A stretch of 45,772 bases of DNA from NCBI GenBank assembly GCA_964370755.1, contig CAYJKL010000010.1:1-45772 (forward strand). Reading direction: 5' to 3'. The notes under the pieces are model-generated. The model was not told the DNA's origin. It made no database searches and saw nothing but the letters and a program-made list of their open reading frames with translations. Every line of letters starts with the position of its first letter. Within the stretch, counting starts at the first letter, position 1. The stretch is from CAKOSP01 sp964370755. GTDB taxonomy: Bacteria; Bacillota_I; Bacilli_A; RF39; UBA660. The translations under genes and the position numbers were made by a program. Below, one piece after another: positions 6,906 through 15,663 of the stretch.

Positions 6906-7501
6906 TTACAGTTATTATTAAATTCACAAATCTTACAATCAGGATTCTTAGCTTTACAAATATATCTTCCAAACAAAAGTAACTGATCATTTACCCTATT
7001 CCATTTTTCTATCGGTATTTCACTCATTAAAACTTTTTCTATTTTAGTTACATCATCTTCATCATTAACAATACCAAGTATATTAGAGACTCTTCTTACA
7101 TGAGTATCAACAGCTATAGTAGGAACATCATAAATATTAGATAAAACAACATTAACAGTTTTCCTACCAACTCCAGGTAAACTTTCTAAGTAATCTCTAT
7201 TATTTGGTACAACACCATTATAATCTTCAATAAGTTTTCCCGCAAGAAATTTCACATAAGAACTTTTCTTATTATGAGAGCCAGCAGATCTAATAATACT
7301 TGCTAAAAAATCTTTATCCATATCTCTCATTTCTTCAAGAGAATACTTAAATAATTCTTTAGTAACCATATTAACCCTTTTGTCAGTCGAATGAGCAGAT
7401 AAAAGAGTCGCTATTAAAAGTTCATAATCTTTTTCATAATCAAGTTCACAAACCGGATTAGGAACCATTAACTCTAAATAATCATAAATTTCTTTATTCA
7501 T
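6890..7501 (-). CDS. nth: endonuclease III (DNA glycosylase/AP lyase)
   Basis: Base-excision repair enzyme that removes oxidised pyrimidines and nicks the abasic site. It shows LLSAHSTDKRVN, the helix-hairpin-helix LPGVGRKTVNVV with the catalytic Lys, and the catalytic Asp in AVDTHVRRV. The C-terminal [4Fe-4S] ligands are CKAKNPDCKICEFNNNC (Cx6Cx2Cx5C). About 203 residues, usual length. ATG 7501 is chosen because it overlaps the dnaD stop (ATGAATAA), implying coupled translation; an upstream extension to 7516 is possible. dnaD-nth is the Bacillus order, although ponA-recU face the other way here. Confidence 0.96.
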   Translation of the reverse strand: MNKEIYDYLELMVPNPVCELDYEKDYELLIATLLSAHSTDKRVNMVTKELFKYSLEEMRDMDKDFLASIIRSAGSHNKKSSYVKFLAGKLIEDYNGVVPNNRDYLESLPGVGRKTVNVVLSNIYDVPTIAVDTHVRRVSNILGIVNDEDDVTKIEKVLMSEIPIEKWNRVNDQLLLFGRYICKAKNPDCKICEFNNNCKNKKD

Positions 7502-8111
7502 TATCAAGCCAATCAAAATTTAAGAGAGTAGTTTCTGCAAAAGTATTAAGTTTATTTTTCCTATTATTAATATCCTCAGGAGATTTAATACCCTTTTTAT
7601 TCCAGTCAAAAAGAATTTTATCAATATACCTAAGATTAGTTACGCCGTTATAACTAGCTTCCTTAAGTGCAGCTACAATTAATTCCTCACTAAAATCTTT
7701 TTCAATCCAAGCTTTAATAACTTCATAATCCATCAAAGACAAAGTTCTTCCAAACTCAGCTTCAAATATTGAAAATATATCACCAGAAACTTTATTTTTA
7801 TTTTCAACTTTTCTATCTAAATCCATCTTATCGTAAAAACTATTTAAAGAAATAATTTCCACCATTTTACCACAATCATCTTTTTCAAGTTTAACTTCAA
7901 TTATTTTCTTTTCTACTAAAGAAGCAAAAGAAAGCATAATATCTTCTTCTTTAAGTTTAGTAAGTGAATTTATTTTCTTAACATCAAAAACAGGATCCAT
8001 TTCATTATCAAAATACATAACTAACAAAAACTCTGATAAACTTAAATTATTATCAAGTACATTAGAAATAAATTTTGTTTCCACTATAAATTTTTTATTA
8101 GTTTTTTTCAT
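7494..8111 (-). CDS. dnaD: DnaD-like replication initiation protein
   Basis: A 205-residue protein of the DnaD family, which remodels DNA and helps DnaB/DnaI load the helicase at origins and restarting forks in Firmicutes. Residues 15-90 form a winged-helix-like region (NLSLSEFLLVMYFDNEMD, INSLTKLKEEDIMLSFASL). Residues 110-185 carry the DnaD/DnaB_2 C-terminal block: FEAEFGRTLSLMDYEVIKAW, IVAALKEASYNGVTNLRYID and LFDWNKKGI. It overlaps nth by 8 nt downstream and cca lies 4 nt upstream, so the three are one operon. The start has a weak ribosome binding site, consistent with coupling to cca. Confidence 0.88.
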   Translation of the reverse strand: MKKTNKKFIVETKFISNVLDNNLSLSEFLLVMYFDNEMDPVFDVKKINSLTKLKEEDIMLSFASLVEKKIIEVKLEKDDCGKMVEIISLNSFYDKMDLDRKVENKNKVSGDIFSIFEAEFGRTLSLMDYEVIKAWIEKDFSEELIVAALKEASYNGVTNLRYIDKILFDWNKKGIKSPEDINNRKNKLNTFAETTLLNFDWLDNE

Positions 8112-8115
8112 TTTT

Positions 8116-9189
8116 TCACTTCCTATTTCTCAAATATCTTTTTAAATCTTTATTATTATTTTTCAGTTTTCTTTCTAATATCAAATTAGTAAGTTCTTCT
8201 TTTACTTCTTTAATAATATAAGATGGTTTAATATTAAGTATCTCACATATTTCATTAGCATTTATATCAAGAACTCTACTATCACTTATTTCCATATTCT
8301 TATATAATTTATTTACATAACTTTTAGAATACCCTAAAATCTCACTAGCAACAAAATTAACATAAAGACCATATTTAAATATTGTTTTTTCATTAACAAT
8401 TTTTGACTTCAAAATCTCATTTATATCTATTATATACTTCTCTTCTTGTTTTGTAAATAAATTATTATCACATTTTACCTGACACCACATACCAAGTATA
8501 TCCGCAGTATATTTAAGTTCATTAATTTCCATATTAAGAACTTCTAAAACTTTATATTTTTTAAGTAAATTTACACCCTTCTCATAATTTTTTGAATGAA
8601 ATATTTTACTCAGTTCACTTCTAATACGCTCACTTGATAAAGTTTTTACTAAATTTACATTATTAATAATACTTTTCTCAAGTTCTAAATCAATATTAAA
8701 ATCATGAGTTGTAGCAAACCTAATTGCTCTTAGTATTCTAAGCGGATCTTCCACAAATTTATTATCAGCATCCCCTAAAGACCTTATAACTTTATTCTTA
8801 ATATCTTTTTTAGCATCAAGTAAATCAATTATTTTACCATTCTTATTCATACAAAGAGTATTCATCGTAAAATCTCTTCTATGTAAATCCTCTACTAAAT
8901 TATTAATATATTTAATTTCAACAGGCTTTCTACCAGCATATCTAAGTTCTTTTCTATACGTAGTAATATCAATATTAAACTGTTTTATTTTAAAATTACA
9001 GTTTCCATAGCTATTAATATTCTCACACGGAAATAAAACATGTATATCCTTAGGAAGCGCATTCGTACATACATCGATATCAACTGAAGTTATACCAATA
9101 ATTTTATCTCTAACAAAACCACCTACAACATAAGCTTCAAAACCTGCTTTTTCTAAAATCAATAATATTTTTTTTACTTCTTTATTCAT
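8116..9189 (-). CDS. cca: CCA tRNA nucleotidyltransferase
   Basis: A class II nucleotidyltransferase that repairs or adds the 3' CCA of tRNAs. The head domain shows VVGGFVRDKIIG and the metal-binding DIDVCTNA. The neck region shows the HRRDFTMNTLCMN block and the conserved EDPLRILRAIRFATTHDF, followed by LSSERIRSEL. The C-terminal half is helical and diverged, and the 357-residue length is somewhat short for CCA-adding enzymes. All tRNA genes in this window (Ala, Leu, Met) already encode CCA, so the enzyme here is mainly a repair factor for these. It is followed at 4 nt by dnaD. Confidence 0.93.
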   Translation of the reverse strand: MNKEVKKILLILEKAGFEAYVVGGFVRDKIIGITSVDIDVCTNALPKDIHVLFPCENINSYGNCNFKIKQFNIDITTYRKELRYAGRKPVEIKYINNLVEDLHRRDFTMNTLCMNKNGKIIDLLDAKKDIKNKVIRSLGDADNKFVEDPLRILRAIRFATTHDFNIDLELEKSIINNVNLVKTLSSERIRSELSKIFHSKNYEKGVNLLKKYKVLEVLNMEINELKYTADILGMWCQVKCDNNLFTKQEEKYIIDINEILKSKIVNEKTIFKYGLYVNFVASEILGYSKSYVNKLYKNMEISDSRVLDINANEICEILNIKPSYIIKEVKEELTNLILERKLKNNNKDLKRYLRNRK

Positions 9190-9206
9190 TTCTACCTTTC
9201 AAAGAT

Positions 9207-10055
9207 TTAATCACCTAATTTATACGATATCATAAATCCTGTAATTGCAAGAACAATTCCTAGTGCAATATGCATAAAACTAAATGATAGTCCGTCCCCA
9301 TATGCAGTAATATAAATAGATATAATTGAACCAAATACAAACCCTAATATTACAAAATAAGTTTTAATTTCATATTTTTTAAGTAAAAATTCAATAAGTT
9401 TAGCAACTAAAACTATACCAATCAATACCCCAATTCCAAATACTGACAATACTATTCCATTTGATATTATATTATCAAAACTAGTAAATTCTTTAATAGC
9501 GCCTAATATTGGTTCGTAATATCCCAAAAGTATTAACATAAATGAACCAGATAATCCAGGTACTACCATTGTAGCAGCAGCAACTATTCCTACTAAAAAT
9601 AAAAGTATATATGAAAAAATATTCATATCATTAAAATTAACTGGACTAAGACCACCCTCTGCAAATGTCATAATCATCAAAAGTGCAAATGGTATTATAA
9701 AAAGCGCAATATTAGCAAACCTTTTCTTTGTATTTTTAACTTTACTATAAAGCATAGGCACTCCACCTATTATTAGACCTATAAAAAATAATATAGTAGG
9801 AAGTCTATAATTTTCAAGACCAAATGTAACAACTCTACTCATTAACACAATAGATAGTAAAGCTCCTACTGCAATTAATGATAAAAACTTTATATTCTTC
9901 TTAAAGTTCTCTAAAAAGTGACTAATCGCACCAATTAATTCATCAAATATACCAAGTGTTATCATAAGCGTGCCACCACTCACACCAGGTATTATATTAG
10001 CAATTCCTATAAAGAATCCTTTTATTATTAATTTTAAATTTTTCACTTTTATCAC
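9207..10055 (-). CDS. popT: DUF368 family undecaprenyl phosphate translocase (PopT type)
   Basis: A 282-residue polytopic membrane protein of the DUF368 family. DUF368 (PopT) proteins have been shown to recycle undecaprenyl phosphate across the membrane for cell wall synthesis. The N-terminal reentrant motif NIIPGVSGGTLMITLGIFDELI and its second-half echo VVPGLSGSFMLILLGYYEPIL mark the internal repeat typical of the family. About eight hydrophobic segments are visible. The start ATG 10055 has GGAGTG upstream. It is followed by cca with 17 nt between. Family assignment is strong; the gene symbol follows the name used for characterised members. Confidence 0.85.
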   Translation of the reverse strand: MIKVKNLKLIIKGFFIGIANIIPGVSGGTLMITLGIFDELIGAISHFLENFKKNIKFLSLIAVGALLSIVLMSRVVTFGLENYRLPTILFFIGLIIGGVPMLYSKVKNTKKRFANIALFIIPFALLMIMTFAEGGLSPVNFNDMNIFSYILLFLVGIVAAATMVVPGLSGSFMLILLGYYEPILGAIKEFTSFDNIISNGIVLSVFGIGVLIGIVLVAKLIEFLLKKYEIKTYFVILGFVFGSIISIYITAYGDGLSFSFMHIALGIVLAITGFMISYKLGD

Positions 10056-10141
10056 TCCTATGTAATTATATCATTTTTTTCAAAATAAAAAAACAGAATT
10101 ACTCCATTTTTTATCTATTTTTAATCAATAAATTAAAACCA

Positions 10142-11437
10142 CTATATTTCTCGAACATAAGGAATTTCATTCTTAATTCCCGGAACATTTTTAGAAGAAC
10201 AACTAATATATTCAAACTGCTCATTACTAAAACATTCTTGTATACCTAGATAATCAAATTCTTTAATAATATTTCTTCCGTCAAAAAAGAAATATCTATT
10301 AGTGTCATAATGGTGTATGTTAATTTCATTTATAGTAATCACAGCCCCACAAATAACATTCTTACTTTCATCATTATGATTATTTACTTTTATAATTGTA
10401 ATCGTAATATTATCTGACTGTTCATCATAAGAAAATTTATTTTCACGGAGCCACAACATATATGATAATAAATCCATATTTTTAAGATTACTAGAAATTA
10501 CAGTAGTAATAAACATTCTAAATTTTTCATAAAAAGAAGTAACATTTGTTTCAGCCAATAGCAAATACTTATTAATCATATCAATGCTTCCATATAAAGA
10601 AATTTTAAAATCATCATAAACTTTACCAAATATTCTTTTAAAGTCATCAACTGTACTATCGAATTCATTTTTACATTTTAAACCTTGTAAAACATCACCA
10701 ACTTTAACTGAAAAAAAATCACTTTCCAAAACAGAAGTTATAGGGTCAGCTTCTACTAAATATTTATCAAATGCAAAATTTAAATAAGCATGATCACAAA
10801 CGTACTCATAAGTTCCAATAAATCTCATTTCAAAATCAATACCAAGTTTATTTAAAAAATAAGCATACATGACAGTAAATTCAAAACATACTACTTCATT
10901 ATTTAAAACAGAAATTTCATCAACATATTTAAGGCTTTTATGTTTTTCATCAAACATACTAAACATAGTATTTACCGCATAAGCCGCATCATCAAATATA
11001 AATATACTACACATTTTGATATAAATATAAATAGCTTTTTCAAACGAATTATAATAACAAGGCATATCTCTAAGTATTTCTTCTTCTAAATTTCTATCAA
11101 TATTAATTTTTAAATAATAATCTTTACTAGATTTATAATTTATATTAATAGATTCAGTATCAATCACATCATTCGAATCAAGCATCGAAGCATTTCTAAA
11201 AATATAAGAATCACAATTTAAATTATTATAAATATATTCATCAGTAAAATACTCATGCAAAGCATATGCCAAATATCTATTAGATGTACCTTCAAGTATT
11301 TCTTTACTATTATCTTTAAACAAATTAAAAAGAGCATCATTATCTAATTCAATAATTCTAATTAAATCTTCTTCATTAAAAGAATATACTTGCCCATCCA
11401 TATTAAGAATATATCTTTTATCTATTACATGTCCCAT
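10142..11437 (-). CDS. transglutaminase-fold (papain-like) hypothetical protein
   Basis: A 431-residue soluble protein that I do not recognise as a named family. Its middle has the layout of a transglutaminase-like cysteine enzyme. Cys184 begins a helix (EVVCFEFTVMYAYFLNKLGI), His216 sits on a strand (VCDHAYLNFAF) and Asp231 follows at LVEADPITS. The Cys-x31-His-x14-Asp spacing and the leucine-rich helix after Cys are what transglutaminase/peptide N-glycanase folds show. No signal peptide or membrane helix is present, so it is probably cytoplasmic. The N- and C-terminal thirds are Asn/Asp/Tyr-rich and unmatched. It is a single-gene unit between the DUF368 gene and tRNA-Leu. Catalysis is inferred from the triad only. 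Confidence 0.55.
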   Translation of the reverse strand: MGHVIDKRYILNMDGQVYSFNEEDLIRIIELDNDALFNLFKDNSKEILEGTSNRYLAYALHEYFTDEYIYNNLNCDSYIFRNASMLDSNDVIDTESININYKSSKDYYLKINIDRNLEEEILRDMPCYYNSFEKAIYIYIKMCSIFIFDDAAYAVNTMFSMFDEKHKSLKYVDEISVLNNEVVCFEFTVMYAYFLNKLGIDFEMRFIGTYEYVCDHAYLNFAFDKYLVEADPITSVLESDFFSVKVGDVLQGLKCKNEFDSTVDDFKRIFGKVYDDFKISLYGSIDMINKYLLLAETNVTSFYEKFRMFITTVISSNLKNMDLLSYMLWLRENKFSYDEQSDNITITIIKVNNHNDESKNVICGAVITINEINIHHYDTNRYFFFDGRNIIKEFDYLGIQECFSNEQFEYISCSSKNVPGIKNEIPYVREI

Positions 11438-11565
11438 AATTACTTCTTTCTGTTTATAAAAAACAATGTAACATATTATATCACAAATTTTATAAAACTT
11501 TGTTAAAACTATATATATTTAATATAAAGTATGATAAAATATTTATGTAATTAAGTTACACAAAT

Positions 11566-11650
11566 GCCTGTGTGGCGAAATTGGTATACGCACTGGATTC
11601 AAAATCCAGCGATGCAAATCATGCCGGTTCAAGTCCGGCCACAGGCACCA
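11566..11650 (+). tRNA. tRNA-Leu (anticodon CAA)
   Basis: An 85-nt class II tRNA. Acceptor GCCTGTG pairs with CACAGGC, then A and CCA. The anticodon stem-loop is CTGGA-TTCAAAA-TCCAG, giving CAA, and there is a long variable arm (CGATGCAAATCATGC). The T arm contains GGTTCAAGTCC. An extended -10 (TGATAAAAT around 11532-11540) lies just upstream. Confidence 0.97.
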
Positions 11651-11664
11651 AATTTTAAATAATT

Positions 11665-11688
11665 AGAACCACATAGGTTCTTTTTTTT
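11665..11688 (+). terminator. terminator after tRNA-Leu
   Basis: GAACC/GGTTC stem with a 5-nt loop followed by eight T. Confidence 0.75.
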
Positions 11689-11690
11689 AT

Positions 11691-11716
11691 AAAAAAAAAG
11701 AAGCAAACGCTTCTTT
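11691..11716 (-). terminator. terminator after the zinc-ribbon membrane protein gene
   Basis: Minus strand: AAGAAGC/GCTTCTT stem with a 4-nt loop followed by a run of nine T. It sits back to back with the tRNA-Leu terminator. Confidence 0.8.
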
Positions 11717-11723
11717 GAATTAA

Positions 11724-12545
11724 TTATATTAACTGTATTAAAATATAGACTACTATAGAAAGTATTGCATACACTAATGTAAACATAAGCGGATATTTAT
11801 TTTCATCTAAATTTTCAATAGATTTTGTAACTTGGTATAAAGTTACCATGAAATATAGTGAACCTAAAGTTAATAAAAATAATACTAAGTTTGGTAACAC
11901 TAACGATAAAGCAGTTGCTCCAAACATAACTGCAATATTAATTGCATTTACTAAACTAACAATAACAAGCACTTTCTTAAAATCTATATCTTTTTTCATA
12001 AATTTAGTATGAACTAAATACATAGATCCAATTAATAATAACGATTCAGCTAAAACTATAAGTGTCGAATAAATAAACGTTGAAGTTGTATTTACTGTTA
12101 CTTCATGATCATCTTCATCATAATCTAAAATTTTATCAAGCGGAGCTTCAAATCCATCATTATCGTCATTAATAAATGGTGCTATCATTACATACATAGC
12201 CATAGATCCATCTTCATCATTAATATCTTCAATTGTATTTGAAAGCGTAAAAGTAATAAATAAAGCCGATGCAAGCGCTGATAACGCAAGTAAAATATAA
12301 CCAAGTTTTATATTTTTTACTGTAGCATACTTCTTACAAGTTTCAACTGGTTTAGTAAATATCCCTTTTACTATTTCCAAAACATTATTAGTAATTTCCT
12401 TAGTATCAACAGTTGTATCAACCACAACTTTTTTATTTGAACTTTCTTTAACTTCAGTAGCTGCAACTTCTTTAGTTTCTTTTTTACAACTACAAGTTTT
12501 CCCCTCTTCTAATTTTTTTCCACAATTTGTACAAAATTTTGCCAT
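11724..12545 (-). CDS. zinc-ribbon membrane protein, unknown function
   Basis: A 273-residue protein with an N-terminal zinc ribbon (FCTNCGKKL, then CSCKKE) on the cytoplasmic side, a linker of about 50 residues, and roughly five or six transmembrane helices from about residue 80. It resembles the widespread zinc-ribbon/Yip1-like membrane proteins of Firmicutes, in which the ribbon is thought to act as a protein-interaction module. A large acidic loop (INDEDGS..DDNDGFEAPLDKILDYDEDDHE) separates the first helix from the rest. It lies 15 nt downstream of another zinc-ribbon membrane protein, with SD AAGGAGGAA, so the two form an operon. No function can be assigned. Confidence 0.6.
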   Translation of the reverse strand: MAKFCTNCGKKLEEGKTCSCKKETKEVAATEVKESSNKKVVVDTTVDTKEITNNVLEIVKGIFTKPVETCKKYATVKNIKLGYILLALSALASALFITFTLSNTIEDINDEDGSMAMYVMIAPFINDDNDGFEAPLDKILDYDEDDHEVTVNTTSTFIYSTLIVLAESLLLIGSMYLVHTKFMKKDIDFKKVLVIVSLVNAINIAVMFGATALSLVLPNLVLFLLTLGSLYFMVTLYQVTKSIENLDENKYPLMFTLVYAILSIVVYILIQLI

Positions 12546-12560
12546 ATTTTTTTCCTCCTT

Positions 12561-13913
12561 CTAATTTGCATAAAAATATGTTGAAATATAATCGGATCCA
12601 GCAAATCTAAATTCACCATCAACATAAATCATATAAATACTTTCATAAGATCCTTTATCAGTATCAGAAACTTCTGTTACATCACCACCGTAACTTACTT
12701 TATCAACAGTAAAATCAATATCAACCTCTATAGTAATATTAATAATATTATCATCTAAACTTATTGAAGATACAGAAGCATCACTTAAAGTAAGAGATTT
12801 AAGCATAGAATATGCACCATTAATACCATCTACTAAATCATTAAAATCATCTTCAACATCATCTAAATCTACACCTTCAAAATCATAGTCTTTTTGAATT
12901 TCTGCAAATCCAATTCCAGATGTTGCATCATCATAAAATTTTTGTAAAAGATTCATTGCATCTTCAGCTAACTCTTCTTTATCTTCATCACTTATATCAG
13001 ACGTTGAAAAATAATCAAGTTCATATTCTTCATCATAAGAACTAGCATAAATTTCTTTATTAATAGTTATACCATATGGAAGTAATACTTCTAAATCATA
13101 ATTAGTTGCTAATAATTCTGGAATAACATAAACATCATTTTCATCATCAGACTCTTTATCATCTAAATATTTATCATCAATCTTAGTACCATCAAGAGAA
13201 ATTTTAGAATCTTTTGGAACTTTAATTTCATAATCTTCTACGATAAATGAAAATAAATCATCATCAACAGTCCACTTATTAAAAATAAAGAATATTTTAC
13301 TATTTGCTACAAGTTCAAGTTCTACATCTTCTTTATCACCATCATATTTAACTTCATAATATACAGTAGCTTCATCATCATCAATTTTTGTTTTTTCAAA
13401 CTCAAATGAATCAATCATACTATCTCCATAATCTTCAAAAGCTTCTTCAAATTTATCTTTACTCACAAACTCAGAATCAGAATCAATTAGTAAATCATAT
13501 AAATCTTCATAATTACCATCTTCTAAAACGCGCATAAATTCATCAGCAACTATTTGCGGAGAATAAACATAATTATTTAAATAATAATAAGTTCCCCCAA
13601 ATATAACAACTAAAGATAATAAAGTAATAATCATATTTTTATTTTTACTACTTTTACTCTTGTTTGTTACAATTACTGGTTCAGCAGAAGTTACGTTAAC
13701 AACCTCTTCCTTAATTGGTTCTACAACCTCTTCCTTAATTGGTTCAACAACCTTTTCTTTTGTCTTTTTAGTAGCAACATTACTTTTTTTGTTACCACTT
13801 TTAGACTCTTTTGTTGCATCAGCAGAAACTTCAACTACTGTAAGTTTATTCCCACATTCACTACAAAATTTAGTTCCTGCTTCATTTTTTGTACCACATT
13901 CACTGCAAAACAC
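12561..13913 (-). CDS. zinc-ribbon, single-pass membrane protein (TcaA/YvbJ-like)
   Basis: A 450-residue protein with an N-terminal double-knuckle zinc ribbon (FCSECGTKNEAGTKFCSECG). A Lys/Glu/Val-rich linker with a tandem repeat follows (two EPIKEEVV units, about residues 57-72), then one transmembrane helix (about 96-113) and a long acidic extracellular region. The part after the helix (VADEFMRVLEDGNYEDLYDLL) looks like an NTF2-like fold. The order is the one seen in TcaA/YvbJ-type proteins, which are linked to cell-envelope stress and glycopeptide susceptibility. The extracellular part is unusually rich in Asp. SD AAAGGTGTGG precedes the start. It is cotranscribed with the next zinc-ribbon gene. 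Confidence 0.65.
   Translation of the reverse strand: MFCSECGTKNEAGTKFCSECGNKLTVVEVSADATKESKSGNKKSNVATKKTKEKVVEPIKEEVVEPIKEEVVNVTSAEPVIVTNKSKSSKNKNMIITLLSLVVIFGGTYYYLNNYVYSPQIVADEFMRVLEDGNYEDLYDLLIDSDSEFVSKDKFEEAFEDYGDSMIDSFEFEKTKIDDDEATVYYEVKYDGDKEDVELELVANSKIFFIFNKWTVDDDLFSFIVEDYEIKVPKDSKISLDGTKIDDKYLDDKESDDENDVYVIPELLATNYDLEVLLPYGITINKEIYASSYDEEYELDYFSTSDISDEDKEELAEDAMNLLQKFYDDATSGIGFAEIQKDYDFEGVDLDDVEDDFNDLVDGINGAYSMLKSLTLSDASVSSISLDDNIINITIEVDIDFTVDKVSYGGDVTEVSDTDKGSYESIYMIYVDGEFRFAGSDYISTYFYAN
13701..13748. repeat. two 24-bp tandem repeats inside the TcaA-like gene
   Basis: Two adjacent 24-base units beginning AACCTCTTCCTTAATTGGTT and differing only in their last bases. They encode two EPIKEEVV octapeptides in the cytoplasmic linker; unit number could vary by slippage without a frameshift. 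Confidence 0.85.
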
Positions 13914-14010
13914 TTTACCACACCTTTCTTATAATTAATAATACATTATATGACAAAAAATGTAAAGTATTTAAATGACTTTTTAATTGCTATATGACAT
14001 AAACTTTATT

Positions 14011-14385
14011 ATGAATGGAAGTATACGCGAAGAAATACAAAACATCAAAATAGAAAAAGCATTATCAATTGTATTTATAATAGTAGGTTTAGCAAATATA
14101 ATTGGTGACGATTTTCTAATAAAATCTATTTGTGAAAATAACCCAAGTTTAAAGAGTAAGTCACAACAACTATTTTTATTTGGATTAATTTTAGCACTAC
14201 TAGCGAATATAGCAATAGTAGCCAGAAATTATACTTTTTACAAAGAAAAAAAAGATGCAGGTTTAGATGCATCAGCTGAGCTTACTAGACTGTTTGGAAC
14301 AGTATTAACTCTAATTGGTTTTATTTTAATATTTAATTATTTCATCGAAACGGGTATAGACACAGAACTTCCACCAGTTTTATAA
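14011..14385 (+). CDS. small membrane protein, unknown
   Basis: A protein of about 124 residues with three hydrophobic segments: LSIVFIIVGLANIIGDDFLI, LFLFGLILALLANIAIVA and LFGTVLTLIGFILIFNYF. A short charged N-terminus precedes them, and an acidic C-terminal end follows (ETGIDTELPPVL). I do not recognise it. ATG 14011 is used; the frame could begin at TTG 13987, but neither start has a clear ribosome binding site, so a leaderless or weakly expressed gene is possible. It is divergent from the TcaA-like gene, and its stop codon directly abuts the stop of scpB with no intergenic space. Confidence 0.5.
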   Translation: MNGSIREEIQNIKIEKALSIVFIIVGLANIIGDDFLIKSICENNPSLKSKSQQLFLFGLILALLANIAIVARNYTFYKEKKDAGLDASAELTRLFGTVLTLIGFILIFNYFIETGIDTELPPVL

Positions 14386-14946
14386 CTATACAGTTTCTTT
14401 ATATATAGATGTAAATAAATCTTTTTCATTATCTTTAGAAAGTGCAATATCAATTTCAGGCAAATCATCAAGAGATGCAAGTCCAAAATAATCTAAAAAA
14501 TCACTTGTAGTTTTATAAAGATTAGGGTTACCTGGAAGAGTACTCTTACCAGATATTTTTATTAAATCCCTTGCTAAGAGTTTTCTAATATTATGAGAAC
14601 TTTCAATACCTCTAAGTTCATTTATTTCTATTCTACTAATGGGCTGATTATAAGCAACAATTGCTAAAATTTCAAGAGAAGCATTACTTAAAGTCTCACT
14701 TTTAGTTTCATTAATTAATCTTTGATAAAACTCTTTATGTTCTTTCTTAGTAGTAAGTTTAAAAGTTTCTCCAATAAAAGATATTCTTATACCTCTATCA
14801 TCTTTTTCGTAAATTTCTCTTAAATCTTTAAGAAGTTTTTTGCTCTCCTCAAGTTCTATTTCTAAAACATCACAAATTTTAGCTAAACTTACACCTTCAT
14901 CTCCAACTGCAAACAGTAACCCCTCTAAGACGGCTAATTTATTCAT
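14386..14946 (-). CDS. scpB: segregation and condensation protein B
   Basis: A 186-residue winged-helix kleisin-associated subunit of the SMC-ScpAB condensin, which compacts and segregates the chromosome. The family core is clear: LEGLLFAVGDEGVSLAKI at the start, then ASLEILAIVAYNQPISRIEI, EINELRGIESSHNIRKLLAR and the TTSDFLDYFGLASLDDLPEI C-terminal block. Length is normal. It overlaps scpA by 4 nt (ATGA), ensuring matched production. smc itself is not in the window. Confidence 0.95.
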   Translation of the reverse strand: MNKLAVLEGLLFAVGDEGVSLAKICDVLEIELEESKKLLKDLREIYEKDDRGIRISFIGETFKLTTKKEHKEFYQRLINETKSETLSNASLEILAIVAYNQPISRIEINELRGIESSHNIRKLLARDLIKISGKSTLPGNPNLYKTTSDFLDYFGLASLDDLPEIDIALSKDNEKDLFTSIYKETV

Positions 14947-15656
14947 GCTTTATTCCCTTCTACTATTATACCTCCAAAATTTTTATCTTGATGTATTATA
15001 ATTATATTATCTTTACATAAATTAAGTATTGCTAAAAAAGTAACTACTAACTCTTCTTTATTGTCATTTAAAAATAAATCTTCAAATTTAACTCTTTTTT
15101 TCTTATTAATATAATCTTTTATATAAATAACTTTATCTTCTACACTTAATTCTTTTCTTGCTATCCTTGTATTAATAGGTTTATGAAAATCTTCTCTTTT
15201 TTTCATATTTAAAAAAGCATTTACTAAATCATCAATATTAACAGACTTATCAAGTTCCCTTTTTTCTGAAAATTCACTCAAATTTTCAGGAGACTTAGTA
15301 AAAAAATCTTTTCTATTTTCTTCAAATTCTCTAAAATTATTACATATACTTTTATATTTTTCATATTCAAGCAACTTATTTTTTAAATCTTCTTCACTAT
15401 TAATTTCATATTCACTACTACTATCTTCTTCTTTATTATTAATTAAAAGTCTACTTTTTAAATGAATCAGTTCAGCAGCCATAACTAAGTACTCACTAGC
15501 CTTATCTAAATCCTTTTTATCAATACCATTTATAAATTTTAAATACTCTTCAATAATAAGTTTAGTATCAATTTCATAAATATCCATTTTAGCAGTTTTA
15601 ACTAAATGAAGAAGTAAATCTAGTGGTCCTTCAAACTCATTTATTGTAAATTTCAT
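14943..15656 (-). CDS. scpA: segregation and condensation protein A (kleisin)
   Basis: The kleisin subunit that bridges SMC heads. From ATG 15656 the protein opens MKFTINEFEGPLDLLLHLV, the diagnostic ScpA N-terminus, followed by MDIYEIDTKLIIEEYLKFI and SEYLVMAAELIHLKSRLLI. The C-terminal winged helix (KVIYIKDYINKKKRVKFEDL, VTFLAILNLCKDN) is also present. 237 residues is normal. SD AGGGGATTT supports 15656; the longer frame to 15689 has no ribosome binding site. The gene starts 8 nt after the stop of the upstream membrane protein gene, so it is in an operon with it and with scpB. Confidence 0.95.
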   Translation of the reverse strand: MKFTINEFEGPLDLLLHLVKTAKMDIYEIDTKLIIEEYLKFINGIDKKDLDKASEYLVMAAELIHLKSRLLINNKEEDSSSEYEINSEEDLKNKLLEYEKYKSICNNFREFEENRKDFFTKSPENLSEFSEKRELDKSVNIDDLVNAFLNMKKREDFHKPINTRIARKELSVEDKVIYIKDYINKKKRVKFEDLFLNDNKEELVVTFLAILNLCKDNIIIIHQDKNFGGIIVEGNKA

Positions 15657-15663
15657 AAATCCC

